A stretch of DNA of 64,000 nt from Callaeas wilsoni (GCA_013398955.1 VWPU01005257.1:124001-188000); one strand, 5' to 3'. Shown: positions 11,189 to 25,116, counted from the stretch's first letter. The notes: generated by a model not told the origin, from the sequence alone. Made by a program: numbers and translations.

Positions 11189-14100
11189 GACCAGAGAGGA
11201 ACAGGGTTCCTTCTCAGCACATACTGTGGTCCTGCCATCCTGCACCTTGGCATCCCATTGTCCTTACTGGTAAGACTGACCTTCCAGCAAATAATGCCTG
11301 CATTCTCACCACTACCTTTCTCTTATGCTGGGCTTTTCCCTGTACCTGTGTCATGTCATTTTCAACACGATCAGTCTGTAATATTGGTGTTTAAAAATCG
11401 CATGTCATCTTTCTTTCAGAGTAAATAAAATTAAAATTCAGAAAATACATCAATCACTTGATTCAGTAAAATGCATAGTGTAATCATTCTGATCTGCCAG
11501 GATTTGGGAGTTTAGTGCTTTTTCAGAAATAGAATAATTTCATATTCTTTCAAATCAGACTCCTCGGGAATAAAACATTTGTGAGGTTTTCATCTGTTAA
11601 GAGGTCTGGATCTCTTAAAACAAAATCTGATTTTCTGAGATTCTTGAAAGCAGGATTTTCTTAATAGGCTGCTATTCTTTAGAACAGTAATAGTCTGCGA
11701 AATATAAATAATAAGACTAAAGTCTAATCTGTTGCAAAACAAAATAAGAAACAAGTACACTTGGCTTTGTTCTAAATATTAAGAAGTTTAACATATACAC
11801 ATATGTTAAAAAAGCACCTGAAACCTTCAGATTATCTTTAGAAACAGATGAGAAAAGATCGTTACATTATACTTTGCCAGTAAATATAATATAATATTAT
11901 ATAATATACTCCAAAAATATACAAAGCTCACTAATGGGTAAGTCTTCTGACTGCAGGTATGTACAAACATTTATCTCTGAACTTACATTTATGTTACTGA
12001 TCTAACAACTGGCTTCCAAACAGCTTATGCTATTGCTAATCCTTAGAAAGGAGATCATGCTTTCTTCACACCTGTGTGACCTTTTACAGTATGCACACAT
12101 AGTTGGCACTAAATTGAGATGTAGTACAGTAATATGAGAACAGAAAGTGGTTTAAATTTATTTTTTTTTTTTAACTACCATATAAAATCATCACTATTGA
12201 CCTGCTATAAACTGAATTTATGGAGCTAAATCGTGAACACAACTGATACTGTTGCTGATAAAAACATTATTACCTTCACTGACAGTCACCTCAGTTACTG
12301 CTGAAAATTGCAGGAAGGCAGGAATCCCCAACAGGAAAGCACACATGCAAGTGTCATCCTTTACTGTGCATGCCTAAGGTTAAGGAGATTTGATATTGAA
12401 AATCCACTTCAGAATTGGACTAACTGTGCAGAATAAACCCCACAGACTGTCTTGGGAGGTTTTGGCTCAGTGAAATCAGCAGGAATGCTGTAAAGACTTT
12501 CTAGTCTAAAGAACTTCTCCCTGAGAGGTCCATGCAACACCAGATCGAAGCGGCTTCCTGTCAATCAGTTAACTTGCAGAGTAAAACAGCAAGTTCTTTG
12601 TTTTGTGGTGCTGAGAGATGTGGCAGTCTCTCCACGAAGCACTAACTTTTCGTGTGTGCCTCAACAATACGACATCAAGCAAAGCACTCCACAAGTCCAT
12701 AGTGCCTGGAGATGAGGCAACCCACCATGTGGGCCTTGGATACATACCACCCTTATATCAAGCTGGACTAATCAATTGTCATTGTGCCAAATGACAAATT
12801 CCTCCTCTTCTGATTCCATACTAAACTATAAATAGGACTCTCTAAAGAGGCACCTAAATCTGTCCTGCAAATGTATCTCCGCCAACAAGTATTTGCCAGT
12901 CCAGTGTCCTATCAAATGAACCACAGAGGACCTCAAAAAAAAGCTTAAAAAGATGCTTTCTAAGTAGATACAATTTGGCTACATAGTGTAATATTAATAT
13001 ATTCAAACAAGATTTTACAGCAAATAAATTTTTATCACCTTACTCCAGCTTCTGGAATTTTTCTATTTGTGGCTGTCATTTTATCTCCTAGCTAGGGAGA
13101 TCACTTGTTTCAGCATGGAAAAACTTTACATATTTGAACCTTTCTCTTAATTATTTGTTGCCATTTCAATAGTAGGATCATCATAAAAGTATTAAGCAGA
13201 CATACAACAAATTGAGAGTAGGCATAACTGATTCCAACTTCTGCACCAACTGGAATTTCCAAAAGATAGCTATAAAAGCTGTTTCACTGCTGCTCAATAG
13301 GAAAGAGTCATATATTTTAAAGAAGGGTTTGCCAACTTAAAAAATAAACAATATGGTACCTTCCAAGTACTGATGTACTGATAAGCTAATTTGGTTTGTG
13401 TTTTTTGCATTTTACAGTTTAATGTTACTATCTTTTACATTGAAAACTGCACAGACAGCTGCACCAGCTAATTCACATAGTAACAAACTAGTGATGAGCA
13501 TCCCCTGGTACCACGTTTCTGCATCTCACCATAAAGACTTGCTCTTTAAAGGAAAATAACCAAAAAAATCAAGAGCAGGATAATGCAAAAACTGTAATCA
13601 CATCCATTACAACATTGTCTTCTTTCCCTCTCAGCTGCCCTGTGTCTGCATGACCTGGGTGAAGAACATTCCTGATTCCCTTTCCTCCTTTCTCCTCCCA
13701 TTAACTATTTGACCAAAGTAACCTACCAAGTATCTCAAACTCAGAGCCACTTTTAAGGTCCCTGTACACAAAAGTCTGCCCAGTGACACCCCCACCTCTC
13801 AGGCATAAAGGAGAAGAAGAAGCCAACAGCTGTTAGTATTCACCTTTTCCTCAACCCGTGCATGAGGGATGTATGGGAATGGATGGAGCAAGGGAAGCCA
13901 GATACCAAGCCTCTCTCTCACTCCTATTCCAGTTCCTCCATCTGCAAAGTCAAAGCTGCAGTGAGTGAGAATGGCCATTTCCTATGCCTTTTCCCTCTGC
14001 TCAGAAATTTTCCCACTATTTCACCTTTTGAATAAGCAGAGCAAGCCCAAGGAACAGCTTTCAGATGAGAAGAAACAGCCATTTCTACCTCTCTTCTTCC

Positions 14101-16514
14101 CACCCAAGTGCCACCAGTATTTTATCCACTGTCAGAAAGCCTAGAACTTCTTCAGCTTGGAAGCAGCTTCCATTTCGGATTTACCTGAATCCGTCCTGCG
14201 GGCAAGAGGCTGCGTTGGCTCTGAGCAGGAGGAGGGCACAGACCAGAGGAGGAGGGCACCCCGCTCTCCTGCCCCTTGCAGCTCTGGAGGGGAGCCACCT
14301 CTGCTGTCCTGCAGCAGCCCTGCCCAGGGAGGGGACGGCATTTCTCTCCAGGTTGTTTCATTAAAATGCCAAGGTTATGCAACTGCAGAGGACGGACATG
14401 AGAGAGGAAGTCTCCATCAGATACAGAACAAAAGCAGGACTCCCTGTAAACAACACTGGAGGGAGGTAGCCAAAATGTGTCCTTTCCAGCCAGAGCACCA
14501 ATTGGCATTATGGAGTTACAGAGCAGGGGAGATATTTGCCTCAATTTTGCTGAACAATCTTCACACCGCTGCTATTGCCTATTTAAATACCATAGAGGAA
14601 ACCACAATATGTTCTTTTTTTCTTTGAATTTACAGCTGATTTAGCTCATCTTCCTTGCTAGCGCCTACTAACAGTAGGAACTGCAATTTTGTTCTTGTTT
14701 ATTGGATTACAGATAACAAAGAATTTAGGAGAAGGAGTAGTGAACCCTACAGAGGTGAATTCACTTGCTCTAAATGATGCTACCTTAATGCAGATTAATG
14801 CTAAACCACTGATTTACTACTAAACCAATTAGCTTAGATTGATCCGAACATTGACAACCACTTGCCAGATTTCTGAAACAGGAGGCCAAGAGCTACAAAG
14901 CGATTAATTGTTCTAATATTTTAAGTAAAAAAGTGGCAGTGACTAAATTGCAGTAGAGATATTGAAAATGGGCAAAGGATGAAGAATTGATCTTAGCTGA
15001 TTACTTCATTTTAGATTTCATTAAAAACCAAAAAGTCAAGCTAACTGTTCATACTTTGAGAACCAAAGGTTACTACAAGCTAACACAGATGGAGTTTCAG
15101 CTATATTTCTTACTCAACACAAAAGCACTACTCAGTACTTCTCACAAGGATACTTCTCTGGGCTTCTCAGGACCATGCAGAACACATCTCCATTTGAGAA
15201 TCCCTTACTGAGCTGAATATTGTCTAAATCCCTCAATTATCACCACTCTTCTAGATTGAGCAAACCTAATTCCATTAATCTTTTCTCATAAATGTTTTTT
15301 TTTTCCTAATACCATTCCCACTGCCTTCTACTAATTTCCCTCACAATTTATCAGTATTTTTCAAAAATACAATGTCCAAACTTAGAGACAGTATCCAGCA
15401 GAGTCCTTTTCAACAGAGAAAATGATCCGGCTGCTGTATGTATCTCCTGCTAACACATCCCAGAAAAAGAATGGCAGCAGTAATGTACAGTCAATCTATA
15501 TTTACATTATGGTAAGCATCATTATTCTTCGTGTGCTTTTCAGGATCAGTGTGCATTAGTTTTCACTTCTTATCTGTGCAAGTCCACACTTTACACTTCT
15601 AGACTCTGAAATTCAACTGCATAATTTCAAACCATATAGCTGACTTATCAGGACTATTCCAAATTAAGACATTGTCCTGCAAAAGAATGAAATAATGTTT
15701 CTAAACTTGGATTACCACAAATTTTAAAAGCATGCTCCCTACTCCATCATTAAAAAAAATATATAGGGACTGAGGCCACTTGAAGGAATCAATTTGAAAA
15801 GCTATCAAAAAGAAGATTTACCTTATCTGAAGGACAGGAGCAGTCTTATCAGCACGTCTCAACAATAAGGAGTATCACCTACTACAATGCCAACAGAACC
15901 TGGATTTTCCTCTCTCATATCACTGCTGCCACATTTGAGATTGCTTAGCTTTGGACACCTGACAAATTCATGCAGCACCATGAAAATCCTATGGCCAAGG
16001 CCACATAAAGTATCCATTCTGTTGGGAGCTACTATGAACACCATTAGCAGGTAAGACCCAAGATTAAATCAGGAATTGCTTTTTTTCCATTTTTCCTTCT
16101 TTCTGTCCAAGTAACAGCAGGGATCAGTGTTAAACAAACTACAGCCTTCAGGGTGATCTCAGGCACTCCTTGGTACTGAGAATGGAAAATGGCAATGGGA
16201 TATTAAGAGTTTGTTTCCCTAACTGGGGGCTCTACCCCTCTTGCCACAGCAATAAAATCTTACTAACACAAGGAAGCTGATGTGTGGGAATTTAGATGCA
16301 GAACAGTGGGCGAAGATTCAACAGTTTCATGCTGCAACTAGTATTTTACAACGGGGCCTTTCATTTCAAATCTGTAAAGCCCATTCCTCTTGAGAACACT
16401 CTACCCCTGTGTCTTCCCTCACGCCACCATGTTGATCTCTTGGACTCCTCCTCTCTGCAAACGTACATACAATACACACAGAAAAATCAGATCTTTTTCT
16501 CCCGAGAACCCTAT
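11189..16514. other. Unique AT-rich DNA, no gene seen
   Basis: No exon or repeat family was recognised. An AT-rich run (TAATATAATATTATATAATA type) lies near 11884-11910 and a T run near 12160. A somewhat GC-richer patch at 14140-14350 carries overlapping frames on both strands (14152-14544 minus, 14157-14627 plus). None has splice signals or familiar motifs. Confidence 0.5.
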
Positions 16515-17080
16515 TCCTCATAGAATAAAAGTGAATAGACTATCTCAGTTGGAAGTAACCTACAATTAGTTATCTAATTCAGCTGCCTCACCAATTCAGG
16601 GCTGACCAGGTTATTAAGGGCACTGTCCATGTCTCAAACACTGACAGGCTTTGGGGATTGACCACCTCCCTAGGAAGCCTATTCCAGTGTTTGACCATGC
16701 TCTAGTAAATAAATTCTTCCTAATGTCCAGTCTAAACGTTCCCTGACACAGCTTTGAACGATTTCCACGCATTCTCTTGAGCCCCATGCCAATGGCCTCA
16801 GCCCATCGCTCCAGCCTGTCCAGGTCCCTCTGCAGAGCCTTCCTGCTCTCCAGCAGATCAACACTCCCACCCAGCTTTGTGTTGTCAGTAAACTGATTGA
16901 GGGTGCACTCACTCCTCTTATCCAGATCATCAGTAAAGTTGTTTGAAAGGCCCAGGCCCAGTACTGAGCCCTTGGGAACACCACTGGTGACGGGCCTCCA
17001 GCTGGACTCGAGTCCATTCTGCACCCCTGGTTAGCGGCAGCTACCCAGCCAGTTCTTTTACCCAGTGAAGAGTAAATGGG
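16515..17080 (-). mobile_element. CR1 LINE with internal deletion (RT joined to 3' end)
   Basis: Read on the minus strand, the segment encodes a CR1 reverse transcriptase piece containing GVPKGSVLG (16956-16982), NDLD-like and DDTKLGG-like blocks, then '[12 protein letters not shown]'. The catalytic FADD box appears as FTDN (residues 45-48 of the 136-codon frame), so the enzyme would be dead. Near 16770-16785 the sequence jumps about 165 codons to the CR1 C-terminal 'RGN..KL...F.LDIRKNLF' region and continues to a 3' end with TTCTATGAG. The reading frame stays open across the join (16614-17024). The element is a degenerate fragment and not a host gene. Confidence 0.88.
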
Positions 17081-20000
17081 ATCTTGGTGCTTCGTAAATT
17101 TTCCTCCACTGGTCCAAATTACTTCCTGTCTCATCACTAGACTGTTTTCATGCTCTGTACATTTCCCCCCATGCCTTTCTCATCCTCTTAGATTGCTTCT
17201 GTCTTCCTTTAGATCCAGCTGATGCAACAGAAGCAGCCATTCTCACGAGCGATGCTTTAAATAAGTATGGTTACATAAAGAGTTACTGACCCCATACAAG
17301 AGGTCGGTTAGGTAATGTGGTGTGTATCTCCTTTCCCCAGGTGTGCACTGTCACAGAGTGACCACTTTGCAAGGTTGCATAAGGTGTCATTGGTACAAGT
17401 CACAGGTGACAGTATCTTGCATGAGAAGCAACGCCACACAGTTCCAAGACCATTTTCTCTTCAAAATTCCAGTGCTCTTTTGCAACCAACTTTCAAGTTT
17501 TACTAATCCTCAAAATCGGCCATTTTCCCACAGACTCCTTTGTATCAGGGAGATACCTGATACTCTGATCTGGCCTCAGAGAATCAAAGCCATGTGCTGA
17601 ACCAGGCCTTCTAGGCTAAGCCAGATTTTGTTGCAGCAAACCATGTGACTGGCATTCTCTCTCACAGGAAGCATCCTTACCTCCTTCCCTAGACACAGAA
17701 GGAAGGTGGCTTATAATTCCTTGGCCAAACAAACTCAAGAGAAATGCAGAATGAAGGTCCTTTCAGTGATTCAAGGCTGCTTTTGAACTCTTTTTTTTCA
17801 TGTTTTCTTCAACTTTTAGAGTGCTTTTAATTGTCAGTGTGATGCCACCGCTTAACTTTGTGAGACAAGTTTCACCTCCCACATTCCCATTATGAAGGGG
17901 ATGGAATTTCAGGATGCAAGCGCTAAGTAAAAGCAAGTCATGGGTTAAATGGATGATGCTTCAAAGGCTCACCTCCTGCACACTAAATAGCTCTGCACCT
18001 GTTGATAATTCTTGACCTTCCAAAGACCTAAAATATAGGCCTTTCCTGATGTTTATGATTCCAGTTATGATCAGCAAGGAAAATAATTACTGGGTCTCCA
18101 AATGCTTTGAACAGTGTAATTTCTAATCTCTGTTGGCAAAGCCAAATAGAGACAGCAAACTGTCCTTCAACAGGGTTTATAAGCTGCTAAATCTTGTAGT
18201 ACTTGAGGGACCATAATCCCCAAGCAGCACATGGCCTAAGAGGCAGACTTACATGTTTTGCATCTTAAAGCCACATACAGCATTTACCCCCAGGCTGTTT
18301 TCAAAAGGCATTCCACTGTTTTTATTCTGAGTGGGTGAGATTCTGATTCCCATTGTTGTAATTTAAGTAAAGCTGAGGCACCAGACACCTTGCAACCTTT
18401 CAGATAGCATTATACATGGCACTGGAAAGCAAGACCACAACTCCCATCCTATTGAATAGTTGCACCCATACTGCAGGATGAAAGGAAAAAAATCCATACT
18501 GGTTATTTGCATTATCTATTGCAGGATAATGCTAAACAGAACCTGTCCCACTGTCTTTGTCATGCTTACACATCACTGAAGAGCTGCAAAATTGCAGATT
18601 TCCAGATTGATTTAAGCCCCATACAAATCAGAAAGTGGCTCCCAGCCTGCTAGGATGGCAAGAATTTTGCTGGAGTCCTGCATGGATTGATCATATAGCT
18701 GGTCACTGTTCATCCAAATAATTTTCAATTCTAAATTGTGGTTTATAAAAATGCCTAATTGTATGTAGATTTTTTTCTCCAGAATACCAGTGTGAAACAC
18801 TGTGGGAGCTGGCAAGGCAGAATGATATTTGCTTTTTCCAGCTCACAGCTATATTATACATTTGCCCAATGTTTTAGTATCATTTTCATTAAAATGCTAG
18901 TTTTAAAATAATTGATTACTCAGAAGCAGTAAGTATCTGCAACAGCATATGGGTTTGGGACAGTTCTTCTCTTACAAGGTGAAGTTCATTAGGCACAGAG
19001 CTGACTAGAAAAAAACAATTTGCACAGGAGAAAAAATGTTATATGCCAAAGTAGATCTTTGAAAAATACTTGCCTACCAAATACAATCACTCAGTGTTAA
19101 CATTTTGAGGAGCTGGACGGAGTGACAAGCATACAGCAGCTTTCTATATCTGCTTAGTACAGACAAAATTCCAACACGTAAGCAGTTTGGGTAAACCAAA
19201 CTGAGGTCCATAAAGCAAGTTCTAGAAGATAAAATCTTTGACATTTATCTGAAAGAGATTAACATTTAAAGCAAATTTCTCATTCACAGACAAGAGTTTC
19301 TAGAAAACCTTTTTTAAAAAAAATTTGTAATGGACTGTAAAAAATCACTTAAGCTGGTGAATTCCAGACATAAGTTCTCCCACCACTGATAGTTCTATTA
19401 AGGAATAAATGAATGCTCAATATTAATTAAAACACAGACCAAATTTTAGAAACTACTGGGAGGAACAAAGAGCGTCGTTATGACTCTGTGCATATACCCA
19501 TGTTATGCTACATGATGAACACAGTTTTATTCCCCGATTTTTCAAGAGTTATGGTAGAATTAGCAAAAGAAATGTAAAAGGATAATCAAAGGCATGGACT
19601 GCATCCTGCACAAAGAGCACCTAAATAAGTTATGACTTCTTATCCAGAAAAAGGAGGCACCTGGATAAAAGATACAACAGAAGCCTAATAAATTCACAAA
19701 TGACAAGGAGGTGAACACAGAAAGACTTTTAGTCACTTGTCCAATTCAAGAATGAGGCAGTTTCAAATAATACTCCCTGGCAATAGGTTGAAAACAAGCA
19801 GAAGGGAACACAGTTTCACAAAACCCATAGGAAAGCTCTGAACACATTACTTACAGGATGCTGTGCTTTCAAAAGGTACTTTTCTAGCTTAAATACTTCT
19901 AAAGATTAAGGTCCCCCTTGTCCCAGGATGGATATCTAGAGAGAGCTGTACCTATATCCACCAACTACTTCCAGATTCTAACTTGGTTCTTTATTCTTCT

Positions 20001-20156
20001 TTCCCTCCTCTCTGTCAGTGATAAAGTATTTCCCCACACCTGAACACACTTTCTGTCATACAGTCTCTTGCTGCTACACAAAACACAAGGTAACTGTAAA
20101 GCAATGTAGCCTATTCACCAACCAAAAATCAAGATCTGACGGCAGGCCTCACTTAC
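17081..20156. other. Probable intron: unique AT-rich DNA
   Basis: No repeat family or further exon was recognised. The stretch lies directly downstream, in the minus direction, of the splice donor of the 20157-20396 exon, so it would be intron if that exon is real. Frames at 17315-17600 and 18612-18815 have no splice-site or domain support. Confidence 0.5.
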
Positions 20157-20396
20157 CCAGATGCTCAGGAGTGTCATATAACTGCTCACACAAGTAGTAG
20201 TCATCTGGATTCAAGTAGGGCAGTTGCTTCAGCAAGCTCTGTTTGGGAATGAGATACAAGACCTCTGCAATATCCCCATCCTCAATTACTGACATCCTTC
20301 TGACCGAATTTCGAAATTTCACTTTTTCCAGCACCAGTTCTTCGCCTGAGCCACACAGCTTCCTAAAGCTGTTTAAGATGGGGAAGGATGGCATTT
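20157..20396 (-). CDS. Internal coding exon of an unrecognised minus-strand gene
   Basis: This is the best coding exon in the window. On the minus strand a pyrimidine-rich acceptor (TTGCTTTCCTTAGCTTCTT, then GAACAG) precedes the exon, and a strong donor (TGG/GTAAGTG) follows it. The exon is 240 bp, begins with two bases of a split codon and ends one base into a codon. It is therefore symmetric, phase 1 to phase 1, and could be skipped without a frameshift. It encodes about 80 residues: a basic stretch (KVKFRNSVRRMS), an acidic turn (VIEDGDIAEVLYLIP), then leucine- and tyrosine-rich sequence (SLLKQLPYLNPDDYYLCEQL). The residue mix looks like a soluble folded domain, with no signal peptide or membrane segment. 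I did not recognise the family. The in-frame ATG near the 5' end is probably internal, as the acceptor lies two bases before it. Confidence 0.75.
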
Positions 20397-23300
20397 CTGT
20401 TCAGAAGAAGCTAAGGAAAGCAACCTGTAGTGCACGCAGTCAGTCTACTACTCACGGCACACTGCCCTTTCCAATCCTTCTCTTTTTCTCTTATCCAGCA
20501 AAGGAGATTAAGGAAGATATATTTTTAGTGATTATCTTCAAGAGATTAGAACAGTATGCTTGATCAGGTGATTGCCATCTAAAACTATTGTAATCAGTTG
20601 AAACTCATCCCTGCGAATGCAAAAATCAGAAACAAAACCAAAAAGAGTATCTGAAAATCAGATTAATATTCAGGACAAGAGAAAGAACATAACTGAGTTA
20701 CATAAGAGGATTAGGTTAAAATCAAAAAACCTTGCTGTGTCAAAAATATCATTATAGAAGAATCATCATCATCATCATCATAAGCTACAAATGCACATCT
20801 GTGCATTTAATCTAGCATGGCCCTCTTCCATGCCAGGTCTGTCCGTGTGCTAGGTGAAAAGGCTGTAACAAAGGTAGAGCACGTTGGTCCTCCTTTTTCA
20901 GGAATGTGCAAGCACTGGCTGGCACTACTTCATAAGCAGATTTCTTTGGAGAAATGCTTTCTGCAGCTTTCACTGCCTATTGCAAATAAAAGCACTTAAG
21001 CTTTCCCCTAACCATTAGGGATTGGTTCACTTCTGCTCTTCCTCTCCACCTTCCTGCGTAGCTGACAGCAGAGGCTTTGCAGATACTGTGCCAACCCCTC
21101 CTGCTTCGCTTACAAGAAGTACTTACATTAATCCAATTCCAGTGACTTGCTAATCTAATCATCTAATGAATATTTCTCCCTGGGTAAAGGCAGAGTTAAT
21201 CATCAACAGGGCACTGGAAAGTCACAGGAAATTCCAAAGTGAAAGATATTAAAAAACCACCTAAACTAACAACATTCATCATCTGTAAGACAAAGTTGCA
21301 GGTAGACCCCAGACCTGGACATGCTCAGAGGCAACTTCAGACTCTCTGTTCAGTGAAACTCACAGACACAACTGTGCAACCAGTGTCTGGCCCAGGCTTT
21401 CAACTCCCCTTCACACACAGAGGTTAGCTATAGCTGCAAAATGACCTGGTGTAATCACTGCACTCTTCCAGTAAGGCTTTTTCTAAATTACGAGGTGAAA
21501 AAACTACCAATAGGCTTACTGAGCACAGTGAGGAACTGTCACTTAATTCTTCCCTCAAAACTCGGAGCTCAAGTACTAACTCCAAATGGGGATAGTCTAT
21601 GAAGAGAAGACTGCTTTATTTACTGTTTCAAAGAGAAAATACCATCTCATAAATCTAGACTTTGATCATCTGTTATTACAAAATCCTATGAGATCAATTA
21701 CTTTATATTTTTCAAGTAGTATGACTTTTCTATTATCTTGAAAGCAAGTGTGCAATCACAGTTCCCCCTAAACAGCCATACTCCTGGATTTTCTAATCAA
21801 TGGAGGACAAAGTAGGAAAAGCTAGAATAAATCTGTACTAATTTTAATGGGGTGATGCTAATGTATATTTGAGGAAGAGCTGGTTCAATAAATATAGCAA
21901 CTCCAGTTCGGCCTTAGAGTATCTTGTATCAGACCAGAGATCTCAGCAAATGGTGTGTTCTAAGCATTCCTCCTAGGAAATGAAGTTTTGCAGCAATTTT
22001 TCATTCTCTCTCAGATTTCTCAACCTACTGACCCGCACACCACAGCCCCTCAGTGGAAGAGACAGCTCTGAAGTTTCCAAAGCTTCTGCCACTGAGGGTG
22101 GATCTCCATTCAGTGCTTAAAGCAGAGGGATGACTCACAGGAGACGCTGGATGAGTCAACGCAAGGATCTCAGTCTGACAGTGTCATTTGTTGCTGGATA
22201 ATCGGGGAAGGATACTGACATGTGACAACAGCAGTGCCAACCATCCAGCCCCACGGAAACGTCAAGGTGGACTTCGCCCTTCGAGGAAGGTGAGGCAAAC
22301 ACACACATTGCCCCGACATTAACCCTGCTACAGAAGTTCATCCTTAGAGAGCAGAAAGGTGAGCCCTGCAGAAACTGTTCCAACTGTGGCAACGTCTGCT
22401 AAAGCTTGGCTGCCTAACACCCAGAAGAAAAGTCTGTCCTTACACTGGAGTTTGAACACACTGGTTTAAAACTGACTCCCCATTTTCTGCTGTGTCCATG
22501 CTGATTCCAACCTCCAGCTCTGTTCCCCAAGACAATCATTACACCAGCTCTTGCAGTAAGAACTAAACCAGTATGACCTGTATATCCACCTCAGAAGCGC
22601 TCAGCCTGTGACCACTGTAGAAGAATCTGATGATCTGTCCAACCGCACAGCACAACCCAGTGTCCTTCCACCACCAAAACACATGGGACTGGTGGGGGAC
22701 GATGGATCAGGATTTAATGACCCTAACACATCACTGCAGAAGCATCCTGCTTAATTAAAAATAAGATCCTCCTTCCCCTGAGACAGACTTCTCTAGTGCT
22801 GGCCCCTTCCAGCCCTGGCTATTGCTGTCACTGAGAACTGCACCTTCAAAGATCACATGCCAGCTGCTGCTTAATAACACAAAGCAATATGATTTTTGGA
22901 AAGTCCTTTTTTTTTTTAAGTACAGTAGTAGTCTTCAAAAGCCTCAATTCTGTCAATATGTAATATAAAGGGACAAGCAGTAGAAATAAGCAAAACAAGA
23001 CCAGGAAGCATCACAGTGGCTTCCCAAGTCAGATAAAGGACTGTTGGGAGCACATCCTTGTGTCCAAGGCAAAGGACAAGGCCTGAGACAGCCTCACAAA
23101 CACACTGTTTACTAAACACAGGGATCCAGCCTCAGACTGCATCAAAAAGACAATGGCAGTCTCCTACCACTTAAGTAAAGCATTCAATTAAGGGAAAATG
23201 ATTGATTTCTAATATCCTTGCTGAAGAGAAAAGAAAAAGGCAGGAATGACAGGGGCACAACCCTGTCCTTATGTTTCGTGAAAGAAAGTCTCAGGAATCC

Positions 23301-24112
23301 AGGGCACTCAACTCAGAACTAGCGTTGAGGAAACGTTCTCAGGATCTGCCAAGCAGCAAAACCTGTTTAAATCACTGCCAATTCAAAGCCGTGTCTAATC
23401 CAAATAGTCAGTGCTGGGATCTCGAGGCTTCATAGAGCACAGTGTGAGGTATGGGCACTTTCCAGACTGACAGTTTTCACAGGGGGCTGGCTGGATAGGA
23501 GACAGGAATTATGCAGAATAGCTACTTTAAATATTTTATCTCATTTCCAACCTTATAAATATTTTATTTATAAATATTTCGAGCCATCTCAAGACCATTT
23601 CATATTCAATCCCCTCTGAATTCACCACACAAATTGGATGCCTGGATGATAAAAATACATGCATGCTTCATATGCAACCAGGAATAGAAGCACCTCTACT
23701 AATGCTCCAAGAACAGAAGTAACCAAAAAATTTGACTGCAATCCACAAATAAATTACAAAACAGAATAGCAAGCAGTGAATAATACTAAAAAAACCAGAC
23801 ACCAGGGTCTAAATAAATAGGAGATGAAATATCCTTCAGTGTTACAGAGAAACACTGAGGATTAGACTTGCCCTTCAGCAGAAATGTGTAGTGTACTAAT
23901 GCTGTCTTAATTGCTTCTGCCATCAGAGTTAAACTTCTTGCAAATGCATTTAAGTGTGACTTTAGTCTTGCATTGAAAGCAACAAACAGCCCAATCAGAA
24001 ACCCAAGAAACTGAAGTCAGTCACACTAGTTCAGCAAAACCTAGCTGCAAAAAATAATCAAAACAAAAATATAGGAAATAAGGTAAAACAAAATGAAATT
24101 TTCCTTTTCCCT
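20397..24112. other. Probable intron: unique DNA
   Basis: No further exon is supported. An (ATC)n microsatellite of six units lies at 20762-20781. An AT-rich block with repeated ATAAATATTT lies near 23526-23582. At 22010-22400 the sequence is less AT-rich and has plus-strand donor-like sites (GAAG/GTGAGG near 22288, AAAG/GTGAGC near 22359) with no convincing coding frame. Confidence 0.45.
20762..20781 (+). repeat. (ATC)n microsatellite
   Basis: Six consecutive ATC units plus a partial one. A short perfect trinucleotide repeat that may vary in length between individuals. Confidence 0.95.
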
Positions 24113-24202
24113 CACTTCAGAACTTAACACATCTATTGCACAGGTAGANGTTTTCCCTCATCATACCACTTCAGAATGTAACACATCTATTGCACAGGTA
24201 GA
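24113..24202 (+). repeat. 54-bp tandem duplication containing an N
   Basis: A 36-bp block beginning CACTTCAGAA and ending CACAGGTAGA occurs at 24113-24148 and again at 24167-24202, offset 54 bp, with two differences. The only ambiguous base in the window (N, 24149) lies exactly after the first copy. This suggests uncertain read alignment in a duplicated tract, or a polymorphic tandem repeat. Confidence 0.92.
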
Positions 24203-25116
24203 TAGCCCCAAATAATGTTTCATGTATCTGTCCAAGGCAACAGGATTATTAGGATTGCCTTCTCCATATAAGAATTCTCAAAGGTAAGGGAGTAAGGAGA
24301 GAAAAAATGTAAATGAAAAATGAGCAAGCACTCTATCTACTTTCACCATGAAATACAGTTATCCAAGCAACAAAATAACTAAATCAGCAAATGACAGCAA
24401 AAAAAAATTTAAAATCCAACATTCAGGTTCGCACACACAAAAAGAGAAGCAAAACTTTACTTGTGGTAAAATTACTCCACATATTTCAGCTTTTTCACTT
24501 TTGACACCCACTATTTACTTAATCAAGACTGCAGGCTGATGTACAAACACTCAGCTATTTACTGTAAACTTGAGGAAACACTTCATCCACACAATGAAGA
24601 TGAAAAAATCCACATGCACATCTTAATTTCTTTACCTATGTGTCCAAAACAGCCAGTCATCTTCTGGGCATACTGACACAAGCTCTTCACCCCGTAGGGT
24701 TCCTCACCCAGGACCTGCTCACTCATGGCTTCAGCAGGAGCTGCCTTTCTCTGCAAAGTCAACCAACTCCTGCTTGTTTAAGACTGATAAGAAAACAGAT
24801 CTTCCTCTTCCAATTTATCTCCATTAATAATTCAGGTACTACATAAAATTTGCTGAGCTTTAAAAACCGGTAGTGCAAAGCTATTATGTGGCTTTTGAAG
24901 TAATCATGTTTTAGTCCTTAAAAAGTATCTCAGCTATTATATTCCAATAGTTTACAGAAAGTATTTTCAAATTGAAAGAAAATCCATTCCCTTGCTGCAC
25001 AAGAGGAAATTTTGTGGGGATTATGCTCAGGTCAGTGAGACATTTAAATGTTCCCCTAGCTCAAGCCCAGAAACAGAATTACCACTACTAAAAGTGTTAT
25101 TATGTACTGCTTAGTG

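Noticed and set aside
16614..17137. Minus-strand frames of 136 and 152 codons
   Set aside because: They lie in a CR1 fragment. The first is decayed, internally deleted reverse transcriptase with a broken catalytic box and the second is the same DNA in another frame.
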